21,197 nt of DNA from an uncultured Clostridia bacterium (GCA_937915925.1 CALGGM010000073.1:1-21197), one strand, 5' to 3'; counted from the first letter of the stretch, positions 14,692-21,029 are shown. Numbers and translations are program-made. The notes: generated from the sequence alone by a model not told the origin.

Positions 14692-14720
14692 ATTATACCA
14701 CCGAAATCCGCTCTTTTCAA
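14692..14720 (-). promoter_or_regulatory. Promoter of the zinc-ribbon gene, overlapping a divergent promoter
   Basis: On the minus strand TTGAAA (14715-14720), 17 bases, TATAAT (14692-14697), with TGG before the -10. Its -35 box shares five bases with the -35 of the plus-strand promoter at 14714-14742. Confidence 0.8.
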
Positions 14721-14742
14721 GACGCGGAAGCCATGCTATAAT
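14714..14742 (+). promoter_or_regulatory. Promoter of the peptidoglycan-binding gene
   Basis: TTTTCA (14714-14719), 17 bases, TATAAT (14737-14742), with TGC as an extended -10. Only seven bases separate the -10 from ATG 14750, so transcription should start at or next to the start codon. Confidence 0.75.
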
Positions 14743-14749
14743 GAGAAAG

Positions 14750-15469
14750 ATGAAACGGATCATTCCCATCCTTCTGATCCTGCTGATGCTGCCGATCTTC
14801 GGCGTATCCGCAGATGAAGGAACCGCATTGATGCAAACAGGCGACAAGGGCGAAGAGGTCGTGCGCGTACAGACGCGGCTCTTCGACCTCGGTTACTATA
14901 CCTATAAACCGACGGGCAGCTTTCAGACCGTCACCAAAAGCGCGGTCATTGCCTATCAGCTCGCCGCAGGGCTCATGAGCGACGGCAGCGTCGGACAGGA
15001 AACGCTGTCCACCCTGTTTTCAAGGAGCGCTACGCGGACGCCGTTCCGGGCGCAGGTGCCCCTGAAATTCACTGCGCAGGGCGCGATCACGCAAAAAGGA
15101 AACCGCACGCCGTGGGAAACCGTGAAGGCGTCGCTTGTGACGGGCGAAACGTACACGGTCCGCAACGCCGCCACCGGCGAGGACGCAATTTTGACGTTCG
15201 TCTCCGGCGAGCACCACGCCGACATGACCCTTCCCATCAACGTCATGGCACAGCGCAATACGCTTGCCATGCTGAACAAATGGCTCGGCGACGTCAACAG
15301 CTTTTATAAATGCGCCGTGCTCGTCTCCCTCGACGGGCAGTGGGTCGCCGCATCGATGCAATGGGACGGCGGCGGACGCGTGTGCGTGTACTTTACCGAA
15401 AGCACGAGCCACGTCCTCTCCCTCCCCGACGTCGAACACGAAGCGAATATTCAAAGAGCCGGATATTAA
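14750..15469 (+). CDS. Exported protein with peptidoglycan-binding domain
   Basis: A 239-residue product with an N-terminal signal peptide (MKR, a hydrophobic run, then GVSA-like cleavage site at about residue 21). A PG_binding_1 domain at about 26-92 has TGDKGEEVVRVQTRLFDLGYYTYKPTG, then AVIAYQLAAGL and a closing GQETLSTLFS. The C-terminal 140 residues (for example TWETVKASLVTGETYTV-like and DVNSFYKCAVLVSLDGQWVAAS) are not assigned. Start: an in-frame ATG at 14741 overlaps the -10 TATAAT, so ATG 14750 is preferred; no Shine-Dalgarno site precedes it, which fits a leaderless mRNA. The last four codons and stop lie inside the terminator hairpin. Confidence 0.8.
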   Translation: MKRIIPILLILLMLPIFGVSADEGTALMQTGDKGEEVVRVQTRLFDLGYYTYKPTGSFQTVTKSAVIAYQLAAGLMSDGSVGQETLSTLFSRSATRTPFRAQVPLKFTAQGAITQKGNRTPWETVKASLVTGETYTVRNAATGEDAILTFVSGEHHADMTLPINVMAQRNTLAMLNKWLGDVNSFYKCAVLVSLDGQWVAASMQWDGGGRVCVYFTESTSHVLSLPDVEHEANIQRAGY

Positions 15470-15479
15470 GTCCGGCTCT
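15455..15479 (+). terminator. Hairpin over the 3' end of the peptidoglycan-binding gene, copy 1
   Basis: A 25-base palindromic segment, AGAGCCGGA-TATTAAG-TCCGGCTCT, whose loop contains the TAA stop (15467-15469). It lacks a T run. An identical 25-base copy lies at 15704-15728. Confidence 0.6.
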
Positions 15480-15530
15480 CAGGCTGTCGCAAAAGGGGTC
15501 AGACCATTTGCGACGAGATGATTCAAATGA
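15479..15530 (-). repeat. REP-like palindromic repeat, copy 2
   Basis: Inverted relative to 1-52; 34 bases are identical and the rest is similar. As read here GTCGCAAA pairs with TTTGCGAC across a 12-base-plus loop that contains the small GGTCAGACC palindrome. It abuts the hairpin at the gene end. Confidence 0.7.
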
Positions 15531-15545
15531 ATACTTGTTGGATGA

Positions 15546-15579
15546 AAGGGCGCAAGGGCGCCCTTCCTTTCTATTATTT
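15546..15579 (+). terminator. Intrinsic terminator-like hairpin
   Basis: AAGGGCGC (15546-15553) pairs with GCGCCCTT (15558-15565) around AAGG, followed by the pyrimidine-rich CCTTTCTATTATTT. It is the first hairpin with a T-rich tail downstream of the peptidoglycan-binding gene. Confidence 0.6.
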
Positions 15580-15590
15580 CGCCGCAAACT

Positions 15591-15647
15591 ATTCGCGTTT
15601 TCGCTCAGTCGCATACTTTAGTATAGCTCCGTCGCGAAAACGCGAAT
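15591..15647. repeat. 14-bp perfect inverted repeat with nested palindrome
   Basis: ATTCGCGTTTTCGC (15591-15604) and GCGAAAACGCGAAT (15634-15647) are exact inverted copies. The 29-base loop holds a second palindrome ATACT-TT-AGTAT (15613-15624). No T run follows. Nothing coding is visible. Confidence 0.65.
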
Positions 15648-15671
15648 TCTGCCACCCTTATCAACAGCCTG

Positions 15672-15705
15672 CTCAGCGTGTCAAAAGGTTTTTTGACACG
15701 CTGAG
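15672..15705. terminator. Long perfect hairpin, possibly bidirectional terminator
   Basis: CTCAGCGTGTCAAAA (15672-15686) pairs over all 15 positions with TTTTGACACGCTGAG (15691-15705) around GGTT. The T6 on the descending arm and A4 on the ascending arm resemble terminator stems whose U tract is part of the stem. It runs directly into the second copy of the 25-base hairpin. Confidence 0.55.
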
Positions 15706-15728
15706 AGCCGGATATTAAGTCCGGCTCT
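15704..15728 (+). repeat. Second, identical copy of the gene-end hairpin
   Basis: The 25 bases repeat 15455-15479 exactly, including the bases that in the first copy encode the last residues and stop of the peptidoglycan-binding protein. The two copies flank 224 bases of repeat-rich sequence as direct repeats. Confidence 0.75.
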
Positions 15729-15740
15729 GTTACTTTACAA

Positions 15741-15925
15741 CCCTTCCGTCGACCTACCGGTCGACACCTCCCCTTACACAGGGGAGGCAAGGACTATGCC
15801 AACGGCTCGTAGGGGCGGATATTATCCGCCCGCAAAAAAGAACGGGAAGATGATATCTTCCCCTACCGTTTGATTTCTTTCCTTCGCATCGCCATCCCGT
15901 AGGGGCGGATCGCATCCGCCCGCCG
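15741..15925. repeat. Cluster of four palindromic intergenic repeats
   Basis: First, a diverged member of the CACCTCATC family: GTCGACC/GGTCGAC then CCTCCCC/GGGGAGG (15750-15788). Second, CGTAGGGGCGGAT-ATT-ATCCGCCCG (15808-15832). Third, GGGAAGAT-GAT-ATCTTCCC followed by CTACCG (15844-15868). Fourth, CGTAGGGGCGGAT-CGC-ATCCGCCCG (15898-15922). The third and fourth recur, inverted, at 21030-21086. No gene is present from 15470 to 15959. Confidence 0.75.
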
Positions 15926-15959
15926 CGGCAATACTGGAACGGCTACCCGTATGCAAACG

Positions 15960-16769
15960 CTATTCCGGCAGGCGGCAGACCATCAGCTCGGTATCGACCG
16001 TGATCTCGGTGAGCTGCGACGCGTCGAGCGCGGCGGGATCGACGCCGAACGTCAGTGGCGTCATGGCAAGAAAGTCGCTCGCCTCCGCTTCCGAAAGCCG
16101 GAAGGTGTTCGTTACCCGCACGCGGTCGAGCACGGAAAACCGCTCCGAAAGCCGGTTTACGACCGCCTCGTTCGAATAGGACGCATTCTTGAGCCGATCG
16201 CCCATGAGCGCGCGAATTTCCTGTAAATACTCTTCCCCCGGAACGAGCTTCAGGAGCCGCCCGTTCGGCTTCAGCACGCGCGAGAACTCCGCGTAATGCG
16301 CGGGCGAAAAGAGATTCAGGACCGTATCGACCGCGCCGTCGGCGATCGGAAGCCGCGTAAGGTCCCCGACCGTCCACAGGATCGGACCGCCGCCGCGCGC
16401 GGCAAGCCGGATCGCGTCCTTGCTCAGATCGAGCCCGACGGTCGTTTCGCCCTGCAGCGCCTTCGTAAACGTCCCGTCCCCGCATCCCGCGTCGAGCACA
16501 ACGCCGCGAGGATCGGGCATCCTTAAACGGATCGCGTCGATCACCGTGTCATAAAAGCCGGCATTCAAGATCCTTCGTCTCGCTTCGAACAGCGCGGCGT
16601 CATAGCGCGAGGGCTGTGCGTTCGGCGCAAAGTGTACGTAACCCTTTGCCGACGGATCAAAGGTATGCCCGTTTGGACAGCGCAGGGAATTTTGCAGCTT
16701 TGAAAACGCCGCCCCGCAGACGGGACAGCGCAAAAGCTCGATATGCTGAAAAAACTTGTCCGCGCTCAC
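15960..16769 (-). CDS. RlmA-like rRNA (guanine-N1) methyltransferase
   Basis: RlmA-family enzymes methylate N1 of a guanine in a 23S rRNA hairpin (G745 or G748) using S-adenosylmethionine. The 269-residue product has the family's N-terminal zinc knuckle, Cys15, Cys18, Cys31 and His35 (CPVC...CPNGH). Then come FDPSAKGYVHF, a YDAALFEARR(R)IL segment, and the SAM-binding VLDAGCGDG (91-99) with VGLDLSKDAIRLAARGG after it; NLFSPAHYAEFSRVLKPNGRL closes the Rossmann core. Start: GTG 16769 shares GTGA with the stop of the upstream gene; reading further upstream would add 37 unlikely residues. The exact target base cannot be told, so no symbol is given. Last gene of the yabP cluster. Confidence 0.85.
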   Translation of the reverse strand: MSADKFFQHIELLRCPVCGAAFSKLQNSLRCPNGHTFDPSAKGYVHFAPNAQPSRYDAALFEARRRILNAGFYDTVIDAIRLRMPDPRGVVLDAGCGDGTFTKALQGETTVGLDLSKDAIRLAARGGGPILWTVGDLTRLPIADGAVDTVLNLFSPAHYAEFSRVLKPNGRLLKLVPGEEYLQEIRALMGDRLKNASYSNEAVVNRLSERFSVLDRVRVTNTFRLSEAEASDFLAMTPLTFGVDPAALDASQLTEITVDTELMVCRLPE

Positions 16770-17074
16770 GGCTGTTTCCCATCGGTTTCCCGATCGAAGG
16801 TGAACGCTTCCTCGGGGAGCACGGGCTCCGGCTTGTCCGCCTCCGGATGCGCCTCGCGTTTCTGCTCCGCTTCGTCCCATTCGCGGCGGCGTCGGATCGC
16901 GCGCTTGATCTCGTCCGAGATCAGAAACAGCGCAACGGCGGCGACGATCGGATAGGTCAGAACCGTAACGTCCTTCTGCATCAGCTTCAAAACAAGGATC
17001 ACGACGAGCAGCGCGCCGCCGATCACGCCGAAGATGATCTCCAATACCTTAAACAGCTTTTCGTTATTCATCAT
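16766..17074 (-). CDS. Small two-helix membrane protein, unknown function
   Basis: A 102-residue protein I do not recognise. It has two membrane helices, at about 13-32 (IIFGVIGGALLVVILVLKLM) and 36-53. They are followed by a strongly basic stretch (KRAIRRRREW) and a hydrophilic, Glu/Pro-rich cytoplasmic tail of about 40 residues. ATG 17074 has GGAG eight bases upstream and lies within the last codons of the ppx-like gene (11-base overlap). Its own stop shares four bases with the methyltransferase start. The tight coupling on both sides suggests it is a genuine gene. Confidence 0.75.
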   Translation of the reverse strand: MMNNEKLFKVLEIIFGVIGGALLVVILVLKLMQKDVTVLTYPIVAAVALFLISDEIKRAIRRRREWDEAEQKREAHPEADKPEPVLPEEAFTFDRETDGKQP

Positions 17075-17966
17075 AAAGCACACTCCCGTCTGATTTCAAG
17101 GTGAACGTACCGTCCTTTAAGAACGCCTCCGCAATGCCCTCCATGCCGTCGCGATCGGACGGGATCACGCAGTCGGTATGCGTTCGCTCCATCATGTATC
17201 TGAGGATCGTCGCGCCCTGCAGGATCACGTCGCCGCGCCGCAGCAAGAGCGGATGCTCCATGCGCGTCGGCTCCGGGATCGCGCAAAGGACCTCGGTCAG
17301 CGAAAGAAGCTCCGAAAGCGCGATCGGCTTGAGCCGGGTCGGATCGTACGCCGTCATGCCAGTAATCAGCGCGCTGATCGTGGTGATCGTTCCCCCGACG
17401 CCGTACACGGGCGGCGGAACGGATCCCGGCACCTCCGCGTGCGCGTCGATCCACGCAAACAGCCTGTCCCGAAGCACCGATGGCTGCGGCACATCGCACT
17501 GTTCCTTTGCCCGCACACAGCCGCACGGAAAGCTTACCGAGCGCTCGCGCGTGACGATCTGAAAGCTGCCGCCGCCGATGTCGAACACCGTACCCTCTCC
17601 GCCCGTGACCGCGGAGAACGCAAAGCTCCCCTCCTGCTCGCCGGACAGCACCCGGACGGAAACGCCGGTCTGCGCCTTTACGCGGGCGACAAACGCGTCG
17701 CGATTCTCTGCGTCGCGCACCGCGCTCGTGGCGTACGCAATTACCGGAATGCCGTGCGCGTCGGTCTGCGCTTTATAACGCGCGATCGCGGCGACCGTGT
17801 CCGCCACGCGATCCTCCGAAAGACAGCGGGTCTGATCGATGCCCTTTGCGAGCCGCGTGGTGCAGAGCGTTTTGGAAATCGCGCGTACGCTGCATTCCTC
17901 CGCCGCGGCGATCATAAGCCGCACGGAGTTGCTGCCGATATCGATAATGCCGAGCGCGGGCTTCAT
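17064..17966 (-). CDS. Ppx/GppA family phosphatase
   Basis: Members hydrolyse inorganic polyphosphate from the end or remove the 5' phosphate of pppGpp; the sequence alone does not decide which. The 300-residue product is the short, single catalytic-module form of the actin-like ATPase fold. It shows DIGSNSVRL (9-17), ATSAVRDAENR (79-89), GEQEG (109-113), the phosphate-binding DIGGGS (129-134) and GVGGTITT (189-196); RMEHPLLLRRGDVILQGATIL comes near the end. The C-terminal HD-like domain of long exopolyphosphatases is absent. ATG 17966 forms an ATGA overlap with the stop of the divIC-like gene. Confidence 0.88.
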   Translation of the reverse strand: MKPALGIIDIGSNSVRLMIAAAEECSVRAISKTLCTTRLAKGIDQTRCLSEDRVADTVAAIARYKAQTDAHGIPVIAYATSAVRDAENRDAFVARVKAQTGVSVRVLSGEQEGSFAFSAVTGGEGTVFDIGGGSFQIVTRERSVSFPCGCVRAKEQCDVPQPSVLRDRLFAWIDAHAEVPGSVPPPVYGVGGTITTISALITGMTAYDPTRLKPIALSELLSLTEVLCAIPEPTRMEHPLLLRRGDVILQGATILRYMMERTHTDCVIPSDRDGMEGIAEAFLKDGTFTLKSDGSVLYDE

Positions 17967-18283
17967 TCTGCCACCGAAGCGGCGCTGTCGTCAAGGATCA
18001 TCTTGTCCTCCTGATAGTGCCAGCCGTATTTGATCATGCCCTGCTGGATCTTGTACGCGTCGGTGCGCATGAACTGCAGGTTCTCGCGCTCCTGCGCATA
18101 GGTGCGCTTGGTCTGGTTCAGCTCCTCGATGCGCGCGTCGTATTCATCCTGTGCGGCGCGGATGCGCAGCCGCTGCGGGATCAGTACGACAAACAGAATG
18201 ACCACGCAGGCGATCAGGATCAAAATAAAATGTATCACTTTAAAGTGGACCGTGCGAACGATCCTTTTGGGCGATTGTTCCAT
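17963..18283 (-). CDS. divIC: Septum formation initiator, FtsB/DivIC family
   Basis: DivIC works with FtsL and DivIB in the division complex. The 106-residue bitopic protein has a short basic cytoplasmic N-terminus, one membrane helix (about 16-37), then a coiled coil (about 38-75, with EELNQTKRTYAQERENLQF) and a short extracellular end (YKIQQGMIKYGWHYQEDKMI) like the usual ARekLgyv-E pattern, though the match there is loose. Its place after yabP-yabQ is the same as in Bacillus, which supports the name. No Shine-Dalgarno site is evident; a TGTTATACT box ends seven bases before ATG, so its own mRNA may be leaderless. An ATGA overlap links it to the next gene. Confidence 0.78.
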   Translation of the reverse strand: MEQSPKRIVRTVHFKVIHFILILIACVVILFVVLIPQRLRIRAAQDEYDARIEELNQTKRTYAQERENLQFMRTDAYKIQQGMIKYGWHYQEDKMILDDSAASVAE

Positions 18284-18290
18284 GCCCTAT

Positions 18291-18299
18291 AGTATAACA
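18291..18299 (-). promoter_or_regulatory. Extended -10 promoter in front of divIC
   Basis: On the minus strand TGTTATACT is an extended -10 box; the -35 position holds only TTCCGT. It would supply vegetative transcription of divIC independently of yabPQ. Confidence 0.5.
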
Positions 18300-18320
18300 G
18301 AACCGTTCCCAAAACGGAAC

Positions 18321-18626
18321 CTATTTTTTGCGGATTTTTTGCGATATTCGTGTGAAAATCGGAGAGAACAGCACATACATTGCCGCAAACCCGACCGTAA
18401 ACGTCGCAAGCAGAAACCCGCGAACCGTGCCGTAGTTTGCCAAAAACAGGTAGCCCGCGAGGATCGCAAACAGGATCGGCGCATAGATCGCGTCGCACAG
18501 ATGCGTAAACCAACGCTTTTGCACCCGATCCCGCGCGAGCCGAAAAAGCAGGTAAATTAGCCCCGCCACGGCGCCGCCGTGGAACAGGAGCAGCGCTTCA
18601 AACGGCTGTGCGGTGACGTCCCTCAT
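18321..18626 (-). CDS. yabQ: Spore cortex biosynthesis protein YabQ
   Basis: YabQ is a membrane protein of the mother-cell side needed for spore cortex formation. The 101-residue product has a YabQ-like layout: three hydrophobic helices at about 9-30, 44-66 and 68-89, the first containing LLLFHGGAVAGLIYLLFR, typical of the family. The end is basic (RISQKIRKK). It is shorter than Bacillus YabQ but of the size seen in Clostridia. ATG 18626 overlaps the yabP stop as ATGA. The identification rests as much on position between yabP and divIC as on sequence. Confidence 0.82.
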   Translation of the reverse strand: MRDVTAQPFEALLLFHGGAVAGLIYLLFRLARDRVQKRWFTHLCDAIYAPILFAILAGYLFLANYGTVRGFLLATFTVGFAAMYVLFSPIFTRISQKIRKK

Positions 18627-18907
18627 TTGCGCTTGAAAAAGAACGGACGGCGCTGCGGCTCCGGCTGCTCGTACTCGATCGAAATGACGTCGCCCTCCAG
18701 AAGCACCTGTCCGTCCTCCGGGTTCAGCTTGCCGAGCTTCAGTCCCTCGCCCCACACCGTCAGCGCCCCCGCCTGTGTGATGACCGTCATCTCATCGTCC
18801 TGAAAGCTCTCGACGTCCACGACGCCCGTGATGCGCATGCGCTTGCGTCCCTCGATCAGCACGGTGTGCGCCGACGGCTGCATGAGTTCCTTGTCCCGAT
18901 GTTCCAT
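18623..18907 (-). CDS. yabP: Sporulation protein YabP
   Basis: YabP is a mother-cell sporulation protein under sigma-E in Bacillus. The 94-residue product has the compact beta-rich family pattern: HTVLIEGRKRMRITGVVDVESFQDDEMTVITQAGALTVWGEGL-type sequence over residues about 13-56, then GEGLKLGKLNPEDGQVLLEGDVISIEYE. ATG 18907 is chosen because AGGAGGT lies seven bases upstream; the ATG at 18913 is too close to it. It heads the cluster yabP-yabQ-divIC-ppx-membrane protein-rlmA-like and is divergent from rho. Confidence 0.88.
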   Translation of the reverse strand: MEHRDKELMQPSAHTVLIEGRKRMRITGVVDVESFQDDEMTVITQAGALTVWGEGLKLGKLNPEDGQVLLEGDVISIEYEQPEPQRRPFFFKRK

Positions 18908-18931
18908 ATACATACCTCCTGTCTTTGCTGC

Positions 18932-18957
18932 ATTGTATGCGCCATCTGTCATTCTTA
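18932..18957 (-). promoter_or_regulatory. Possible sigma-E-type promoter of yabP
   Basis: On the minus strand CATACAAT (18932-18939) matches the sigma-E -10 consensus CATACAMT. The upstream TAAGAAT (18951-18957) is only a partial match to the -35 and its spacing is short. No good sigma-A promoter is seen before yabP. Confidence 0.4.
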
Positions 18958-19000
18958 GCCGGAAAATCCGAACGAATCCGCGCGAATTTCCACGAAACGC

Positions 19001-19029
19001 TTGACAACGGTTTCTTCTGCCCATAAAAT
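19001..19029 (+). promoter_or_regulatory. Strong sigma-A promoter of rho
   Basis: TTGACA (19001-19006), exactly 17 bases, TAAAAT (19024-19029). It is the only promoter in the window with a perfect -35 and the only sigma-A one without the TGn extension. It leaves a leader of about 70 AT-rich bases with a poly-T stretch. Confidence 0.85.
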
Positions 19030-19104
19030 AGGTATCAGTAAATCCGTTTGTTCATATTCTTTTTTATTCGTTTTCAAACACCAAAATTTTATCGGAGGTC
19101 ATTT

Positions 19105-20730
19105 GTGAATCAAACCGAATTGGAAGCATTGACGATTACCGAGCTGTACGATCTTGCAAAGCAGCACGGCATTCCTTCATACCGTAAATACAAAAAAGCA
19201 CAGCTTGTCGAGCTGCTGCAGCAGCCCGCGCCCGAGCGTAAAAAGCGCGGCAGGCCCGCAAAGGCAAAGCAGGCGGACGAAGCGTCTGAAGCGTCCGAAA
19301 CGCCCGAAACGTCCGCAAAGGCGGAAACGGTCGAGCCGGTCGAAAAGACCGAGCCTGCGCCATCCGCGGAGCCCGAAAAGCCTGCGCACGAGGAGCAGCG
19401 GAACAACCGACAGCGCACGAACTTCCGTCAGCAGAACAACCGTCAGAATCAGAACCGCACGTACCGGCGCGACTATCAGAACCGTCCGGCACCGTATCAT
19501 GCGCCCGAGGGCGAGCAGAAGTCCGAAAAGCCCGCCGAGCCCGAAAAACCCGCGGAGACCGGTACCGCGGCAGGCGTACTGGAAATCATGGAAGGCTACG
19601 GGTTCTTACGCGTAAAGAATTACGATTCCGGTCCGAACGACGTCTATGTCGCGAACGCGCAGATCCGCCGCTGCAATCTGAAAAACGGCGACTTCGTGGA
19701 GGGCCGTACCCGCGCGCGCCGCGAGGGCGACAAGTACGAAGCGCTTCTGTATGTCGACAAGGTCAACGGCAAGGATCCCGACGAGAACGCGCAAAACCGC
19801 ATCAATTATGAGGACCTCGTCCCGATCTTCCCGAACGAGCGCTACACGTTAGAAACGCCGGGCAGGGTCAACAATCTGTCCGTACGCCTCATCGACCTGA
19901 TCGCGCCGATCGGCAAGGGTCAGCGCGCCATGATCGTGTCGCAGCCGAAGGCGGGCAAAACGACGCTTTTGAAGCAGATTGCAAACGGCATTACCGAGAA
20001 CTATCCCGACACGCATCTGATCGTTCTGCTGATCGACGAGCGTCCCGAGGAGGTCACCGACATGCGCAGAAGCATCAAGGGCGAGGTCGTCTCCTCCACC
20101 TTCGACGAGCTTCCCGAGCATCACACCCGCATCGCGGAAATGGTGCAGGAACGCGCGATGCGTCTCGTCGAGGACGGCAAGGACGTCGTGATCCTGCTCG
20201 ATTCGCTGACGCGTCTCACCCGCGCCTATAACCTCGTTATCCCGCCGACGGGACGCACGCTCTCCGGCGGTATGGATCCGGGCGCGCTGCATAAGCCGAA
20301 GCGTTTTTTCGGCGCGGCGCGAAACATCGAAAACGGCGGAAGCCTGACCGTGATCGCGACGGCGCTCGTCGAGACCGGCAGCCGCATGGACGACATCGTT
20401 TATGAGGAGTTCAAGGGCACGGGCAACATGGAGATCCATCTGGACCGAAAGCTAAGTGAAAAGCGCATCTTCCCCGCGATCGACGTCTACAAGTCCGGCA
20501 CGCGCCGCGACGATCTGCTGCTCTCGCAAAAGGAGCTTGACGGCGTGCGCATGCTTCGCCGCATGCTCGCAAACGGCGGCACGGGCGACGTCACCGAAAA
20601 CCTCGTCAACATGATGGATAAGACGCCGAACAACGAAGAGTTCCTCGTCCGGCTCAAGGAATGGGTCCGCATCTTCGAGAAGGAAGGCTTCACCTCGAAC
20701 CACGGTCAGCAGAACCGCTACGGACAATAA
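19105..20730 (+). CDS. rho: Transcription termination factor Rho with disordered insert
   Basis: Rho is the hexameric RNA-dependent ATPase that ends transcription. The 541-residue product has a Rho N-terminal SAP-like helix bundle (1-40) and a disordered insert (about 41-153). The first part of the insert is Lys/Glu/Ala/Pro rich and the second (98-128) Asn/Gln/Arg rich. The cold-shock-like RNA-binding domain (about 155-220, GYGFLRVKNYDSGPNDVYV) follows. The ATPase has Walker A SQPKAGKTT (279-287), Walker B VVILLDSLTR (361-370) and arginine finger ETGSRMDD (Arg427). GTG 19105 is the start: GGAGGTC lies about six bases upstream, and the extension to 19048 reads through the AT-rich leader. It has its own promoter and terminator. 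Confidence 0.95.
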   Translation: MNQTELEALTITELYDLAKQHGIPSYRKYKKAQLVELLQQPAPERKKRGRPAKAKQADEASEASETPETSAKAETVEPVEKTEPAPSAEPEKPAHEEQRNNRQRTNFRQQNNRQNQNRTYRRDYQNRPAPYHAPEGEQKSEKPAEPEKPAETGTAAGVLEIMEGYGFLRVKNYDSGPNDVYVANAQIRRCNLKNGDFVEGRTRARREGDKYEALLYVDKVNGKDPDENAQNRINYEDLVPIFPNERYTLETPGRVNNLSVRLIDLIAPIGKGQRAMIVSQPKAGKTTLLKQIANGITENYPDTHLIVLLIDERPEEVTDMRRSIKGEVVSSTFDELPEHHTRIAEMVQERAMRLVEDGKDVVILLDSLTRLTRAYNLVIPPTGRTLSGGMDPGALHKPKRFFGAARNIENGGSLTVIATALVETGSRMDDIVYEEFKGTGNMEIHLDRKLSEKRIFPAIDVYKSGTRRDDLLLSQKELDGVRMLRRMLANGGTGDVTENLVNMMDKTPNNEEFLVRLKEWVRIFEKEGFTSNHGQQNRYGQ

Positions 20731-20763
20731 GAAGAAGAGAAAAGAGAAGAGAGAAAAGAACAG

Positions 20764-20800
20764 GTGGGGTTTCCGTCGGAAACCCCGCTTTTATATTTTC
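20764..20800 (+). terminator. Intrinsic terminator of rho
   Basis: GGGGTTTCC (20766-20774) pairs with GGAAACCCC (20778-20786) around GTC, extended by outer pairs, then TTTTATATTTTC. A purine-only stretch of about 30 bases separates it from the rho stop. Confidence 0.85.
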
Positions 20801-20890
20801 CTTATGTTTTTGTGCGCTTTGTCGGTGACCGCGATTTTCCCCGTAGGAGGCGATGACCTCGGCGCCCCGAAAAGTTAGTGCGGTTCAAGC

Positions 20891-21009
20891 GACACCTCAT
20901 CAGTCAGCTTTGCTGACAGCTTCTCCTCAAGGAGAAGCCTCTGCATACACATCCAAAAGCCTTCCCCTTGATGGGGAAGGTGGCGCCGTCAGGCGACGGA
21001 TGAGGTGTC
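20891..21009. repeat. Paired CACCTCATC repeat, outward-ended copy (MITE-like)
   Basis: An 11-bp perfect terminal inverted repeat, GACACCTCATC (20891-20901) and GATGAGGTGTC (20999-21009), encloses four small hairpins: GTCAGC/GCTGAC, GCTTCTCCT/AGGAGAAGC, CCTTCCCC/GGGGAAGG and CGCC/GGCG. Related to 1068-1188, with the two half-units in the opposite order. Confidence 0.8.
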
Positions 21010-21029
21010 ATTTGAATCGCATGTCACTT

